A DNA stretch of 61,621 bases from Maribacter sp. (GCA_024643345.1 JAHENB010000010.1:37858-99478), one strand, 5' to 3'; counted from the stretch's first letter, positions 27,279 through 38,216 are shown. The notes: a model not told the origin generated them from the letters alone. A program made the numbers and translations.

Positions 27279-29012
27279 ATGGAAACATTGAAAGAAAGAA
27301 AAAAAGCCAATACCCAAAAGACCAAAATGATCATTAGCGGTGCTGAAGCGGTCATCCATTGTTTATTGGCAGAGGGAGTTGATTTGTTATATGGTTATCC
27401 CGGAGGGGCGATCATGCCGGTTTATGATGAATTGTATAAATTTCAAGATAAACTTACCCATATCCTCACACGTCACGAACAGGGAGCAACCCATGCGGCC
27501 CAAGGATATGCCAGGGTAACCGGAAAGGTGGGCGTAGCCATGGCCACCTCAGGTCCCGGGGCAACCAATTTGGTGACCGGATTGGCAGATGCACAAATCG
27601 ATTCAACACCGATCGTATGTATCACTGGTCAAGTACCCAGGCACTTATTGGGTTCCGATGCTTTTCAGGAAACCGATATTATCGGAATTTCTACTCCAGT
27701 GACCAAGTGGAACTTTCAGATCACCAAGGCCTCCGAGATTCCAACAATAATGGCCAAGGCCTTCTATATTGCACGCTCTGGACGACCTGGACCCGTCTTG
27801 ATCGACATCACTAAAAATGCGCAGTTCGACACCTTGGAATTCGCTTATGAGTCCTGTAATGGCGTGAGAAGCTACATTCCCTACCCGAAACCAAATAGAA
27901 AGGCCATCGAGGATGCTGCGGCCATGATAAACAATGCCAAACGCCCGTATATCGTTTATGGGCAAGGTGTGATTCTAGGCCAGGCTGAAAATGAACTGAA
28001 AGCTTTGGTCGAGAAAGCCGGCATTCCCGCCGCTTGGACCATTTTGGGCCTTTCGGCCATGGACACCGACCACCCTTTAAATGTGGGGATGGTAGGAATG
28101 CACGGAAATTATGGCCCCAATGTACTCACCAATGAATGCGACCTGCTAATCGCGATCGGTATGCGCTTCGATGACCGGGTTACGGGAAGCCTCGACACCT
28201 ATGCCAAACAGGCCAAAGTGATTCATTTCGAAATCGATCCCGCTGAAATCAATAAAAATGTCAAGGCCGATATTGCGGTTTTGGGAGATTCAAAAGAAAC
28301 ACTCGGTATGCTCCTTCCGCTGATAAAGAAAAACAAACACGAAGACTGGCACAATAATTTCAAGGAAAAATACCAAATAGAGTTCGATGCCGTCATCAAG
28401 AACGACATCCATCCCACAAAAAAAGGACTAACGATGGGAGAGGTTATCGAAGAAATCAATTTGGCATCTAAAAACAAGGCGATCATCGTAAGCGATGTTG
28501 GGCAACACCAGATGATAGCTTGTCGCTATGCAAAGTTCAACCAATCGAAGAGCAATGTCACCTCTGGTGGTTTGGGCACTATGGGTTTTGCTTTGCCTGC
28601 AGCCATTGGTGCCAAGATGGGCGCCATGGACAGGGAAGTGGTCGCTATCATTGGAGATGGGGGATACCAGATGACCATTCAGGAACTTGGGGTCATCTTT
28701 CAACATAGTGTACCGGTAAAAATCGTTGTATTGAACAACGACCATTTAGGGATGGTGCGCCAGTGGCAAGAACTCTTTTTTGAAGGAAGGTACGCCTCAA
28801 CCGTGATGGTAAATCCAGATTTTGTAAAGATTGCCGAGGGCTATCACATTCAAGCCAAGCGCGTAACCGAAAGAAAAGACTTGAAAGCGACCGTTCAGGA
28901 AATGATGGCATCTAAAAAACCCTATTTTCTTGAGGTGAAGGTAGAGAAAGAAGACAATGTGTTTCCGATGATTCCTTCAGGGGCATCGGTTTCCGATATT
29001 CGATTGAAGTGA
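27279..29012 (+). CDS. ilvB: Acetolactate synthase, large (catalytic) subunit
   Basis: Thiamine-diphosphate enzyme joining two pyruvates (for valine) or pyruvate and 2-oxobutyrate (for isoleucine). The 577-aa protein has GYPGGAIMPVYDEL, RHEQGATHAAQGYAR with the essential Glu, the FAD region DRVTGSLDTYA, and the ThDP motif GDGGYQMTIQELGV with NNDHLGMVRQWQ. The regulatory subunit ilvN lies downstream, separated by a methyltransferase gene. Confidence 0.97.
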   Translation: METLKERKKANTQKTKMIISGAEAVIHCLLAEGVDLLYGYPGGAIMPVYDELYKFQDKLTHILTRHEQGATHAAQGYARVTGKVGVAMATSGPGATNLVTGLADAQIDSTPIVCITGQVPRHLLGSDAFQETDIIGISTPVTKWNFQITKASEIPTIMAKAFYIARSGRPGPVLIDITKNAQFDTLEFAYESCNGVRSYIPYPKPNRKAIEDAAAMINNAKRPYIVYGQGVILGQAENELKALVEKAGIPAAWTILGLSAMDTDHPLNVGMVGMHGNYGPNVLTNECDLLIAIGMRFDDRVTGSLDTYAKQAKVIHFEIDPAEINKNVKADIAVLGDSKETLGMLLPLIKKNKHEDWHNNFKEKYQIEFDAVIKNDIHPTKKGLTMGEVIEEINLASKNKAIIVSDVGQHQMIACRYAKFNQSKSNVTSGGLGTMGFALPAAIGAKMGAMDREVVAIIGDGGYQMTIQELGVIFQHSVPVKIVVLNNDHLGMVRQWQELFFEGRYASTVMVNPDFVKIAEGYHIQAKRVTERKDLKATVQEMMASKKPYFLEVKVEKEDNVFPMIPSGASVSDIRLK

Positions 29013-29053
29013 AAGGGTTTTTTGAGATCAATAAATGACGAAAGTGCGATAGA

Positions 29054-29635
29054 ATGAATGATACGGAGATACGGGATTTGCCAAAAAAACATGGAGAAAT
29101 AGAAAAAAAGTCTATGGAAATTGGCTTCTCCATGCCCTCGGATCTATATGTGGGTACCATGTTGAAAACGTTGGTAAGTTCTAAGCCAAGTGCCAACATA
29201 TTGGAATTGGGCACGGGAGTCGGCTTGAGTTTGTCTTGGTTGGTGGATGGAATGGGTCGAGATGCCAATCTCATCACCATTGATAATGACCCGGAATTGG
29301 TTGCCATTGCAACTCATTTTTTTGGTCATGACAAACGAATTAAAATCGTTTGTGCCGATGCTTCTGATTGGATCAAAAATTATGTCGGCAAACGCTTCGA
29401 TATGATTTTTGCCGATGCTTGGCCTGGAAAATATGTCCAAATAAATGAAACATTGGATTTGGTCAAGGTTGGAGGATTTTATGTCATTGATGACATGACG
29501 GCCCAGTTGAACTGGCCTGAGGGCCATCAAAATCATGTAGACCGCTTGATTACTTTTCTTGAAAACAGGGAAGATTTTAATATCACGAAACTAAACTGGT
29601 CTACGGGATTGATCATTGCGGTAAGAAAGTCTTGA
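29054..29635 (+). CDS. Class I SAM-dependent methyltransferase (O-methyltransferase-like) in the ilv operon
   Basis: A 193-aa methyltransferase with motif I LELGTGVGLSLSWL, the acidic end of strand 2 (LITIDNDPEL) and a motif near FDMIFADAWPGKY that resembles the metal-dependent O-methyltransferase group. It lies between ilvB (41-bp gap) and ilvN (93-bp gap) on the same strand. No branched-chain biosynthesis step uses SAM, so the substrate and reason for this position are unknown. Confidence 0.82.
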   Translation: MNDTEIRDLPKKHGEIEKKSMEIGFSMPSDLYVGTMLKTLVSSKPSANILELGTGVGLSLSWLVDGMGRDANLITIDNDPELVAIATHFFGHDKRIKIVCADASDWIKNYVGKRFDMIFADAWPGKYVQINETLDLVKVGGFYVIDDMTAQLNWPEGHQNHVDRLITFLENREDFNITKLNWSTGLIIAVRKS

Positions 29636-29728
29636 ATGGGTAACGAACACAATATTAATCATCTGAAAAATACTTGAGCGATGCTTTTTAGTTTGGCGTG
29701 CAGGTAACAAATCGGATAAATTGAATAT

Positions 29729-30253
29729 ATGGAAAAACAATGGTTCACCATATCGGTGTATTCAGAAAACAACGTTGGTCTGCTGAATAGGATATCTGGG
29801 ATATTCCTAAAAAGACATATCAATATAGAGAGCCTCAACGTCTCCAAATCGGAAATCGACGAGGTTTCCAAGTTTACCATTGTGGTATATACTACAGTTA
29901 CATGGGTTCACAATATCGTTGGACAAATAGAAAAGCAGATCGAAGTGATCAAAGCTTTTTATCATACCGATGAAGAAACCATTTACCAGGAATCCGCGCT
30001 TTTTAAGATTGCTTCTGGCTTATTGTTCGACGAAAGGAAAATACAGAATATTATCAAAGAAAATAATTCACAGATCGTGACCGTGTCCAGGGAATTTTTT
30101 GTTTTGGCCAAAAGTGGAAGGCGACACGAAATCGATGAGATGCACGAACAGTTAAAACCGTTCGGTATCATGCAGTTTGTGCGTTCAGGTCGTATTTCGG
30201 TTTCCAAGGAAGAAATGCAGATCTCGGCACTGCTCAAAGAATTTAAAGAATAA
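29729..30253 (+). CDS. ilvN: Acetolactate synthase, small (regulatory) subunit
   Basis: A 174-aa regulatory subunit that activates IlvB and confers valine feedback. The N-terminal ACT domain (about 4-80) has ISVYSENNVGLLNRISGIFLKRHINIESL, and the C-terminal domain (about 90-165) has the family segment TVSREFFVLAKSGRRHEID. It is followed by ilvC after 34 bp. Confidence 0.94.
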   Translation: MEKQWFTISVYSENNVGLLNRISGIFLKRHINIESLNVSKSEIDEVSKFTIVVYTTVTWVHNIVGQIEKQIEVIKAFYHTDEETIYQESALFKIASGLLFDERKIQNIIKENNSQIVTVSREFFVLAKSGRRHEIDEMHEQLKPFGIMQFVRSGRISVSKEEMQISALLKEFKE

Positions 30254-30287
30254 CCAATACATCTATAATCAAATCAAATAGTACACC

Positions 30288-31763
30288 ATGACAAATTATT
30301 TCAATACACTATCGCTGCGAGACCAATTACAACAACTGGGAAAATGTAGGTTTATGGAATCCCATGAATTTTCAGATGGTGTGACAGTTTTAAAAGGAAA
30401 AAAAATAGTGATTGTTGGGTGTGGCGCACAAGGCCTGAACCAAGGGTTGAACATGAGGGATTCCGGTTTGGACATTTCATATACTTTAAGGGAAGCCGCA
30501 ATTAAGGAAAAACGGGCATCTTATATGAATGCAACCGAAAACGGTTTTAAGGTGGCCACGTATGAAACCCTTGTTCCTTCGGCCGATTTGGTCATTAACC
30601 TTACACCCGATAAACAACATACAAGTGTCATCAAGGCCATTATGCCCCTGATGAAAAAAGGAGCCACATTGTCTTACTCACACGGGTTCAATATCGTTGA
30701 GGAAGGTATGCAAATACGCGAGGATATCACCGTGATCATGGTCGCGCCAAAATGCCCAGGTTCCGAGGTTCGTGAAGAATATAAACGTGGTTTTGGGGTT
30801 CCGACTTTGATTGCTGTGCATCCCAACAACGATCCACAAGGCAAGGGTTTGGAACAAGCCAAGGCGTATGCCGTTGCAACTGGTGGTAACAGGGCAGGGG
30901 TTTTAGAATCCTCTTTTGTCGCCGAAGTAAAATCTGATCTGATGGGCGAACAGACCATTCTATGTGGCTTGCTTCAAACCGGTTCTATTTTGTGTTTCGA
31001 TAAAATGATAGAAAAGGGCATTGAACCTGGCTTCGCATCCAAACTGATACAATATGGTTGGGAAACCGTTACCGAAGGACTGAAATATGGCGGTATTACC
31101 AATATGATGGACCGCTTGTCAAATCCCGCTAAAATAAAGGCATTTGAACTGTCGGAGGAATTAAAGCAGATCATGAGGCCCCTCTTTCATAAGCATATGG
31201 ACGATATCATGAGTGGTCATTTTTCCAAGACCATGATGGAAGATTGGGCCAATGACGACAAAAACCTGTTGGCCTGGAGGGCGCAGACAGGGGAAACCGC
31301 TTTTGAGAAAACACCCGCCGGAAAGGACAGTATTTCTGAACAGCAATATTATGATCATGGGGTACTGATGGTCGCCTTTGTAAGGGCAGGGGTGGAGCTG
31401 GCCTATGAATCGATGACGGAATCGGGCATTATTGGGGAATCGGCCTATTACGAGTCTTTGCATGAAACACCCTTGATCGCGAATACCATTGCCAGAAAGA
31501 AATTATTCGAGATGAACCGCGTCATTTCAGATACCGCCGAATATGGATGTTACCTTTTCGATCACGCCTGTAAACCTTTATTGGGCGATTTTATGAAGAA
31601 AATCGGGACCGATGTCATCGGCAAACATTTTGGGGAAGGAAAGGGCAATGGTGTTGACAATGCAAAACTGATTGCAGTGAATAAAAAATTGAGGGAACAT
31701 CCGGTAGAAATTGTGGGGGCCAGGCTTCGTGCTTCCATGACTGCAATGAAACCCATTGTGTAA
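30288..31763 (+). CDS. ilvC: Ketol-acid reductoisomerase (class II)
   Basis: NADPH-dependent isomerisation and reduction of acetolactate and acetohydroxybutyrate. At 491 aa it is the long class II form with a duplicated C-terminal knotted domain, like the E. coli enzyme. The nucleotide loop [17 protein letters not shown] is followed by the NADPH-type [12 protein letters not shown]. Substrate and metal motifs include [28 protein letters not shown]. It is the last certain member of the ilv operon before the GapN-like gene, which starts 67 bp later. Confidence 0.97.
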   Translation: MTNYFNTLSLRDQLQQLGKCRFMESHEFSDGVTVLKGKKIVIVGCGAQGLNQGLNMRDSGLDISYTLREAAIKEKRASYMNATENGFKVATYETLVPSADLVINLTPDKQHTSVIKAIMPLMKKGATLSYSHGFNIVEEGMQIREDITVIMVAPKCPGSEVREEYKRGFGVPTLIAVHPNNDPQGKGLEQAKAYAVATGGNRAGVLESSFVAEVKSDLMGEQTILCGLLQTGSILCFDKMIEKGIEPGFASKLIQYGWETVTEGLKYGGITNMMDRLSNPAKIKAFELSEELKQIMRPLFHKHMDDIMSGHFSKTMMEDWANDDKNLLAWRAQTGETAFEKTPAGKDSISEQQYYDHGVLMVAFVRAGVELAYESMTESGIIGESAYYESLHETPLIANTIARKKLFEMNRVISDTAEYGCYLFDHACKPLLGDFMKKIGTDVIGKHFGEGKGNGVDNAKLIAVNKKLREHPVEIVGARLRASMTAMKPIV

Positions 31764-31830
31764 CGATTATATAAACGGAACCATACCGTCAAGGTTAACA
31801 ATGCATTTCTGTTTTTATTAAACAAAATTC

Positions 31831-33423
31831 ATGAACACAACGAAAATCGATATTCCTGCTGAATTTCAAATAACCGCACCGATTCATCAAAAGGCCTATT
31901 TGGTAAATGGCGAACTTAAACAGTGGCACGGTAAATCAACGGAAGTCCATTCCAGTATTTCGTCGACCTTCGATTTTGACCCTACTTTATTGGGAAGCAT
32001 CCCCGATATGGGCGAGCCGGAAGCGCTCGATGCCCTTGAAGCGGCATTGGCGGCCTATGATCAAGGAAAAGGGATCTGGCCAACGATGCATGTTAAGGAC
32101 AGGATCGAATGCATGGAAAAGTTCGTGGTTCAAATGAAGACGAAAAGAAACGAAATAGTGACTTTGCTAATGTGGGAAATCGGGAAATCGCTTCCAGATT
32201 CCCAAAAGGAATTTGACCGTACGGTGGCCTATATATACGATACCATTGAAGACTATAAGCAGTTGGACCGTAATTGTGCCAAATTTCAAAAACATGAAGG
32301 GGTCTATGCACACATCAAACGTGGGCCTTTGGGGGTGGTACTTTGTTTGGGCCCATATAATTATCCGCTGAACGAGACTTTTGCTCTTTTGATTCCAGCC
32401 ATCATCATGGGCAATACGGCCATTTTTAAACCGGCAAAACACGGGGTATTGTTGATTACGCCCTTGTTGGAAGCTTTTCGAAGTTCTTTTCCCAAAGGGG
32501 TGATCAATATTTTGTTTGGTAGGGGCAGAGCTGTAGCAGCGCCCATAATGAAGACCGGTAAGGTCGATGTTTTGGCGTTGATCGGTAATAGCAAGTCGGC
32601 CAACGCCCTGCAGAACCAACACCCGAAAAGCAATAGGTTGCGGTTGGTTTTGGGATTGGAAGCCAAAAATCCGGCCATTATTCTACCCGATGCCGATTTG
32701 TCACTTACGATTGATGAAGTAATTTCTGGCACCTTATCCTTTAATGGCCAGCGGTGTACGGCCTTGAAAGTGGTTTATGTACACGAGGATATCAAGGAGA
32801 AGTTCCTCTCCCGATTTGCCACGGCAGTTGATGACTTAAAGTTTGGTAATCCATGGGAAGCAGGTGTAAAACTAACCCCTTTGCCAGAGCCCGACAAACC
32901 CGCCTATATTCAAGAATTGATCGATGACGCTTTGTCGAAGGGAGCAAAGATTTTAAATAAAAAAGGGGGGCAGCATTTCGACAACTATATTTGGCCAGCT
33001 GTTTTATATCCGGTGACCAAAGATATGAGGGTTTATCAAGAAGAACAATTCGGGCCTGTGATTCCTGTATTGTCATTCACAGATATCGAAAAACCTTTGG
33101 ATGACATGGCGGAAAGTAATTATGGGCAGCAGGTGAGTCTTTTTGGAACCGACGTGTATACCTTGGCCCCATTGATCGATACTTTGGTAAACTTGGTCTG
33201 TAGGGTGAACCTGAACAGTTCTTGTCAGCGCGGGCCTGATGTTTATCCCTTTACGGGTAGAAAAGATTCGGCACAGGCCACCTTAAGTGTCCATGACGCT
33301 TTACGATCGTTTTCGATACGCACCTTTGTGGCGTTCAAAGACAACAATCTGAACAATGAAGCGATTCGAAGACTGTTGGAAACAAAGTTGTCGAATTTTG
33401 TCAGTACAGATTATATCTTATAG
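31831..33423 (+). CDS. Aldehyde dehydrogenase, GapN-like (NADP-glyceraldehyde-3-phosphate dehydrogenase type)
   Basis: A 530-aa ALDH-superfamily protein. The catalytic Cys309 lies in [12 protein letters not shown], the form typical of non-phosphorylating NADP-GAPDH (GapN), and the oxyanion Asn177 is in GPYNYPLN. The usual general-base segment ELGGK is LGLEAK here, so the Glu (277) is shifted by two positions. GapN oxidises glyceraldehyde 3-phosphate to 3-phosphoglycerate and makes NADPH. It lies 67 bp after ilvC and may be read with the ilv operon, where IlvC uses NADPH; that link is inference. Confidence 0.8.
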   Translation: MNTTKIDIPAEFQITAPIHQKAYLVNGELKQWHGKSTEVHSSISSTFDFDPTLLGSIPDMGEPEALDALEAALAAYDQGKGIWPTMHVKDRIECMEKFVVQMKTKRNEIVTLLMWEIGKSLPDSQKEFDRTVAYIYDTIEDYKQLDRNCAKFQKHEGVYAHIKRGPLGVVLCLGPYNYPLNETFALLIPAIIMGNTAIFKPAKHGVLLITPLLEAFRSSFPKGVINILFGRGRAVAAPIMKTGKVDVLALIGNSKSANALQNQHPKSNRLRLVLGLEAKNPAIILPDADLSLTIDEVISGTLSFNGQRCTALKVVYVHEDIKEKFLSRFATAVDDLKFGNPWEAGVKLTPLPEPDKPAYIQELIDDALSKGAKILNKKGGQHFDNYIWPAVLYPVTKDMRVYQEEQFGPVIPVLSFTDIEKPLDDMAESNYGQQVSLFGTDVYTLAPLIDTLVNLVCRVNLNSSCQRGPDVYPFTGRKDSAQATLSVHDALRSFSIRTFVAFKDNNLNNEAIRRLLETKLSNFVSTDYIL

Positions 33424-33549
33424 GAATCCAATTCTTAAGACCGCACTTTTGTGCTAAATTATCATCCACTAAGGACTACTGGTCCAATATGGGTTAATAT
33501 AGCATAGAAACCTGATAATTCCGTATAGTATTCCCATCATTACTTGCTA

Positions 33550-33557
33550 TAATTTTG
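33550..33557 (+). promoter_or_regulatory. Possible -7 element before the MFS gene
   Basis: TAATTTTG matches TAnnTTTG within the 213-bp gap between the GapN-like and MFS genes. No good -33 box is seen. If used, transcription would start near 33564, still upstream of both candidate MFS starts. Confidence 0.35.
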
Positions 33558-33636
33558 TATCGAAATTCTAATGGGGTCACTTCCCTTTTCGCTAGAGAAG
33601 CACGGGAAAAGATTCTTAAAGAAGAAATTTGAAGAT

Positions 33637-34836
33637 ATGAAAACAGATAAAACAAACAATAAAGCGCTGTTGGCATTGGCTATTGGCGGTTTTGGCATAG
33701 GACTTACGGAGTTCGTAATCATGGGAATTTTGCCCGATGTGGCCCGCGGTTTACAAATTTCCATTCCACATGCCGGACATTTTATAGCGGCCTATGCCTT
33801 AGGGGTGGTCATTGGCGCGCCTTTGCTCACAAAATGGGGAGATCGAACGGATTCCAATAAAATGCTCCTGCTCTTAATGCTTTGGTTCACGGTATTCAAC
33901 ACCCTATCCGGATTCGCGAATAGTTATGGATGGCTTTTGATTTTCCGTTTTTTATCGGGTCTGCCCCATGGGGCCTTTTTTGGCATTGGGGCCGTGGTCG
34001 CTGGTCGATTGGCAAAGGAGGGCAAAGCAGCCCAAGGGATGGCCGTGATGTTCTCTGGTCTCACCGTGGCCAACGTGATCGGGGTACCGATAGGCACCTA
34101 TATCGGCCATCATTTTGATTGGAGTTTCTCTTTCTATATGGTCGGTCTCGTTGGATTATTGGCCATGTTTGGAATACTTGTATGGATGCCCAAATTGGAG
34201 GTACTGCCAACTACTTTTCATGCATCGGAACAGAAAGGTCTTAAAAATAAGGAACTTTGGGCTTTGATATTGCTCACGACCATAGGAACCGGCGGTTTTT
34301 TTGCTTGGTATAGCTATATTGCTCCTTTGGTGACCGATGTGGCCGGATGGGGACAAAATATGGTAGGGTATGCCATGATCCTTGCCGGTTTGGGAATGGT
34401 ATTCGGCAACTTTTTGGGAGCAAAAATGGCAGAATGGTTTAAACCGCTCAAAGCAGTTGCCATAAGTCTATCGATAATGGCGGTATTGTTACTGCTCAAT
34501 ACGCTGTTCGCCTTTGATCCCTATGCGATATTGGCGCTCACTTTTTTGATCGGTACTGCTTCTTTCACCGTGGCTACCCCAATACAAATGGCGATTATCA
34601 ACACTTCCAAGGGTTCTGAGATGTTGGGTTCTTCAATGAATCAGAGCGCATTTAATATGGGCAATGCAACGGGGGCCTATTTGGCTGGCTTACCGATTGT
34701 TTTTGGATATGGCTTTATCTATTCAAGTTTGGTAGGGGCCGTCTTGGCAAGTATCGGCGTGGCGATGGCTGTTTCCATTCTGCTGTACAGAAATCAAAAG
34801 GGGCGTAGCCTCCAAAAAATGGCCTTCAATTCATAA
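33637..34836 (+). CDS. MFS transporter, sugar/drug efflux type
   Basis: A 399-aa major facilitator with about 12 membrane segments. The loop LLTKWGDRTDSNKMLLL after the second helix is the conserved MFS motif A region, and SGLPHGAFFGIGAVVAGRLA is typical of the AraJ/YdhP-type exporters (DHA1 group). The ATG at 33637 gives the normal short cytoplasmic N-terminus; an in-frame ATG at 33571 would add 22 mostly basic residues. The substrate is unknown. It converges with leuB over a shared inverted repeat. Confidence 0.85.
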   Translation: MKTDKTNNKALLALAIGGFGIGLTEFVIMGILPDVARGLQISIPHAGHFIAAYALGVVIGAPLLTKWGDRTDSNKMLLLLMLWFTVFNTLSGFANSYGWLLIFRFLSGLPHGAFFGIGAVVAGRLAKEGKAAQGMAVMFSGLTVANVIGVPIGTYIGHHFDWSFSFYMVGLVGLLAMFGILVWMPKLEVLPTTFHASEQKGLKNKELWALILLTTIGTGGFFAWYSYIAPLVTDVAGWGQNMVGYAMILAGLGMVFGNFLGAKMAEWFKPLKAVAISLSIMAVLLLLNTLFAFDPYAILALTFLIGTASFTVATPIQMAIINTSKGSEMLGSSMNQSAFNMGNATGAYLAGLPIVFGYGFIYSSLVGAVLASIGVAMAVSILLYRNQKGRSLQKMAFNS

Positions 34837-34856
34837 ATTAAGGCCAAGGCCATTTT
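34816..34856. terminator. Inverted repeat between convergent MFS and leuB genes
   Basis: AAAATGGCCTT (34816-34826) is perfectly complementary to AAGGCCATTTT (34846-34856), giving an 11-bp stem with a 19-nt loop. The left arm is inside the last MFS codons and the stop codon is in the loop. Terminal A/T runs allow use in either direction; U-tracts are short. Confidence 0.55.
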
Positions 34857-34899
34857 AGGGGAATCAGGGTATCGATCCATCATCCAAAAATTGGGCAAA

Positions 34900-35955
34900 T
34901 CAGATATGTTTGGCCAACCAATCCCCGACCTCTGAGGTTTTATAAGATTTGCCCCCATCTGCGAGGTCTTCGGTTACAATACCTTCTACCAAGGATCTGT
35001 TTACGATATCTCTGATGGCCTTAGCTTCTTCATGAAGATTGAAATCTTCGAATAGCATCGCGGCCGACAGCACTGTGGCCAAGGGATTCGCGATATCTTT
35101 CCCCGCTGCCTGTGGGTAGGAACCGTGAATGGGTTCATATAACGACACCTTGCTCCCCACTGAAGAGGAAGGCATCAATCCCATTGAACCCGATATCACC
35201 GAGGCTTCATCGGTCAAAATATCCCCAAAAAGATTTTCGGTAATGATCACGTCATAAGCTTTGGGCCATTGTACCAAACGCATGGCAACCGCATCTACAA
35301 ATTCATAGGAAACCGTTACTTCCGGATAGTCCTTTTCCATCGCTTGTACCGTTTCCCGCCATAGACGCGAAGACTCCAATACATTGGCTTTGTCTACGCA
35401 ACATAGTTTTTTAGATCGGCCCATGGCCATCTCGAAGCCTTTTTTGGCCAACCGCTGTATTTCGGATCGGGTATAGATCATGGTATCAAAGGCTGTATTG
35501 CCATTATCTCTTCTTCCCCTTTCACCAAAATAGACCCCACCCGTCAATTCCCTAAGGATAATCAGATCGGTACCTTCAATGCGTTCTCGCTTTAAGGGTG
35601 ATTTATCGATGAGGGAAGGGAAGGTAAAAGTGGGCCTCACATTCGCGAAAAGGCCCAATTTTTGGCGCATTTTCAACAAACCCTGCTCGGGGCGCACTTT
35701 GGCAGATGGATCGTTATCGAACCTCGGGTGACCAATGGCACCAAACAATACGGCGTCAGCATTTGCACAAATCTCATGGGTTTCATCGGGATAGGGGTCT
35801 CCAACTGCATCGATTGCCGTAGCACCGGTAAGCGCTGGTTTCCATATAATCTGGTGATTGAATTTTTTGGCAACCGCGTCGCAAACTTTTACTGCTTGGT
35901 CAATGACTTCAGGTCCTATGCCGTCTCCTGCTAAGAGCGCTATGTTTAATTTCAT
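34900..35955 (-). CDS. leuB: 3-isopropylmalate dehydrogenase
   Basis: NAD-dependent oxidative decarboxylase of 351 aa. It has [27 protein letters not shown], the [16 protein letters not shown] substrate loop, [13 protein letters not shown] and the C-terminal cofactor region [19 protein letters not shown]. LeuB enzymes also act on 3-methylmalate in the citramalate route, which matters here because the adjacent synthase looks like CimA. It is the last gene of the minus-strand leuC-leuD-synthase-leuB cluster. Confidence 0.96.
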   Translation of the reverse strand: MKLNIALLAGDGIGPEVIDQAVKVCDAVAKKFNHQIIWKPALTGATAIDAVGDPYPDETHEICANADAVLFGAIGHPRFDNDPSAKVRPEQGLLKMRQKLGLFANVRPTFTFPSLIDKSPLKRERIEGTDLIILRELTGGVYFGERGRRDNGNTAFDTMIYTRSEIQRLAKKGFEMAMGRSKKLCCVDKANVLESSRLWRETVQAMEKDYPEVTVSYEFVDAVAMRLVQWPKAYDVIITENLFGDILTDEASVISGSMGLMPSSSVGSKVSLYEPIHGSYPQAAGKDIANPLATVLSAAMLFEDFNLHEEAKAIRDIVNRSLVEGIVTEDLADGGKSYKTSEVGDWLAKHI

Positions 35956-36025
35956 GCTGATGTTTTTGATTCTATGGTTTGGTTTTTTATTGACATCTTA
36001 AAGGTCTGTTTGTGGTTTTACGTTT

Positions 36026-37543
36026 TTAAATGATATTCAACATTTTCTCCGTAGCCTTTATCGCGGAGACGGTTTGATCAGAGTCTAAACCTCTTGAAAT
36101 GAATTCTTTTCCGTTATCGTCCCAAGTGATGATGGTTTCGCACAGTGCGTCGGAGTTGCTTCCTGGAGGTATTCTGACCGCATAATTGACCAATTTTGGG
36201 AGTGGCATTTTTTTGGTGTGGTATACTTTGCGCAGGGCGTTCATAAAGGCGTCGTACTGGCCATCACCTTGCGCATGGGCCTCATGCAGTTCCCCTTCAA
36301 TTTCCAATGCAACGGTCGTAGAGGGGCTCAATCCCATGGCATGGGTAAGCACGTATGACTTAATGATAACCTTTTTTTGGAGCATATCGGTATCCAGGAC
36401 ATCGGAAATGATATAGGGCAGATCTTCTTTGGTGACCCGCTCTTTTTTGTCGCCCAGTTCGATGATGCGCTGGGTGACCTTTTTTAATTCCTCCTCATTC
36501 AGTGTCAAGCCCAGTTCCTGTAGATTTTTTTGGATGTTCGCCTTTCCGGACGTTTTACCCAAGGCATACCTCCGTTTTCTGCCGAATCGTTCGGGCAAAA
36601 GATCATTGAAGTAAAGGTTTTTTTTACTGTCCCCGTCTGCATGGATTCCTGCGGTTTGAGTAAAAACATTGTCCCCAACAATGGGTTTATTCGCAGGAAT
36701 GCCAAAACCGGTAAAGGCAGACACTAACTTGCTTACCTTGTAAAGAGAAGATTCATTGATTGAAATTTGCACCTCGGGCAGAAAATCCTTTATTACGGCG
36801 ACTGCGCTGGCCAAAGGGGCGTTTCCGGCCCTTTCTCCCATCCCGTTCACGGTGAGGTGCAGGCCATGGACACCCGCTTTCACGGCTTCCATGACATTGG
36901 CCACACTCAAATCGTAATCGTTATGCCCATGAAAATCAAAATGTACCCCTGGGTATCTCTTGATAATTTCGGATAAATATGCTGCAGTCTCCGTATGGGT
37001 CAATATCCCTAGGGTATCGGGCAACAAGATCCTCTTCAATGGCAGCGTGACGAGAAAATCGAGAAATTGAAAAACATATTCTTTGGAGTTGCGCATGCCG
37101 TTGCTCCAGTCTTCCAGATAAACATTGGTTTCTATTCCATGTTTTTTTGCAAGTTTTACAGTTTCCGCAATCTCCTTAAAATGTTGTTCCGGCGTTTTTT
37201 TAAGTTGATGGGTAAGGTGGTTTAAAGAGCCTTTGGTCAGCAAATTCTGAACTTTGGCACCTGCTTTTAACATCCAGTCGATAGAGACTCCGCCATCTAC
37301 AAAGGTCAAAACCTCTATACGGTGAAGGCAGCCCTCATTTTTAGCCCATTCGGTAATTTGCTGTACCGCTTTTAGCTCTCCCTCAGAAACCCTGGCGGAG
37401 GCTACTTCTATGCGATCTACCTTTAGTTCATCGAGCAGGAGTTTGGCCAAGGTAAGTTTTTCTGAAACTGAAAAGGACACCCCGGACGTTTGTTCACCGT
37501 CCCTGAGGGTCGTATCCATGATTTCCAACTTTCTTCTTTTCAT
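36026..37543 (-). CDS. Citramalate / 2-isopropylmalate synthase, CimA-like
   Basis: A 505-aa DRE-TIM enzyme: catalytic barrel (about 1-320) with TTLRDGEQTSGVSF, metal-site FHGHNDYDLSVANV and GERAGNAPL, then a C-terminal LeuA_dimer regulatory domain. From memory it is very close to Leptospira citramalate synthase, and the residues forming the pyruvate pocket there (Leu81, Leu104, Tyr144) correspond to Leu79, Leu102 and Tyr142 here. This points to condensation of acetyl-CoA with pyruvate; 2-isopropylmalate synthase remains the usual annotation. The ATG at 37543 is preferred to a TTG three codons upstream. It lies between leuD and leuB. Confidence 0.8.
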   Translation of the reverse strand: MKRRKLEIMDTTLRDGEQTSGVSFSVSEKLTLAKLLLDELKVDRIEVASARVSEGELKAVQQITEWAKNEGCLHRIEVLTFVDGGVSIDWMLKAGAKVQNLLTKGSLNHLTHQLKKTPEQHFKEIAETVKLAKKHGIETNVYLEDWSNGMRNSKEYVFQFLDFLVTLPLKRILLPDTLGILTHTETAAYLSEIIKRYPGVHFDFHGHNDYDLSVANVMEAVKAGVHGLHLTVNGMGERAGNAPLASAVAVIKDFLPEVQISINESSLYKVSKLVSAFTGFGIPANKPIVGDNVFTQTAGIHADGDSKKNLYFNDLLPERFGRKRRYALGKTSGKANIQKNLQELGLTLNEEELKKVTQRIIELGDKKERVTKEDLPYIISDVLDTDMLQKKVIIKSYVLTHAMGLSPSTTVALEIEGELHEAHAQGDGQYDAFMNALRKVYHTKKMPLPKLVNYAVRIPPGSNSDALCETIITWDDNGKEFISRGLDSDQTVSAIKATEKMLNII

Positions 37544-37596
37544 TTTATGCAACCCTTAATTTGGGATTTTCAATATTTCATGGCTTTCCCGTTGCA

Positions 37597-38193
37597 CTAC
37601 AATGGTCGGTGCTGGGCAAATTCCCTAATGTTTTCCTTGATGTTCAACAAATAGTCGATGTCGTCGAAACCATTCAGCATATTCGACTTTTTATATGCAT
37701 TGATGTCGAAGTTATCATGTTCACCCGTGGCCAAAATCGTGATGGTCTGGTCCGGAAGGTTTACTTCCAACTGTGTTGTGGGATCTGCCTCAATTGCCCT
37801 GAATATCTTTTCAAGGAATTCAGGACTCACTTGTGCCGGAAGTACCCCAATATTGAGACAGTTATTTCTAAAGATGTCCGCAAAGAAACTTGATACTACA
37901 CATCTAAATCCATAGTCATAAACCGCCCAGGCGGCGTGTTCCCGAGAAGAGCCGGAACCAAAGTTTTTTCCGCCAACCAGGATCTTTCCGCTATAAATAG
38001 GGTTGTTCAGAATAAAATTCTCCTTAGGGCTATTGTCTTGGTTATAGCGCCAATCGCGAAAAAGATTATCGCCAAATCCCTTCCTTTCCGTAGCCTTTAG
38101 AAATCGGGCCGGGATAATTTGATCGGTATCCACATTCTCTATGGGAAGGGGCACTGCGGTACTGGTGAGTATGTTGAATTTGTCGTATGCCAT
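37597..38193 (-). CDS. leuD: 3-isopropylmalate dehydratase, small subunit
   Basis: A 198-aa swivel domain of the aconitase-like isomerase. The motifs [13 protein letters not shown] (N-terminus), [23 protein letters not shown] and [12 protein letters not shown] are diagnostic. With LeuC it isomerises 2- to 3-isopropylmalate, and the same enzyme type converts citramalate to 3-methylmalate. It lies 23 bp after leuC and 53 bp before the synthase. Confidence 0.97.
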   Translation of the reverse strand: MAYDKFNILTSTAVPLPIENVDTDQIIPARFLKATERKGFGDNLFRDWRYNQDNSPKENFILNNPIYSGKILVGGKNFGSGSSREHAAWAVYDYGFRCVVSSFFADIFRNNCLNIGVLPAQVSPEFLEKIFRAIEADPTTQLEVNLPDQTITILATGEHDNFDINAYKKSNMLNGFDDIDYLLNIKENIREFAQHRPL

Positions 38194-38216
38194 TTTATTT
38201 GGATATAAGTCAATAA

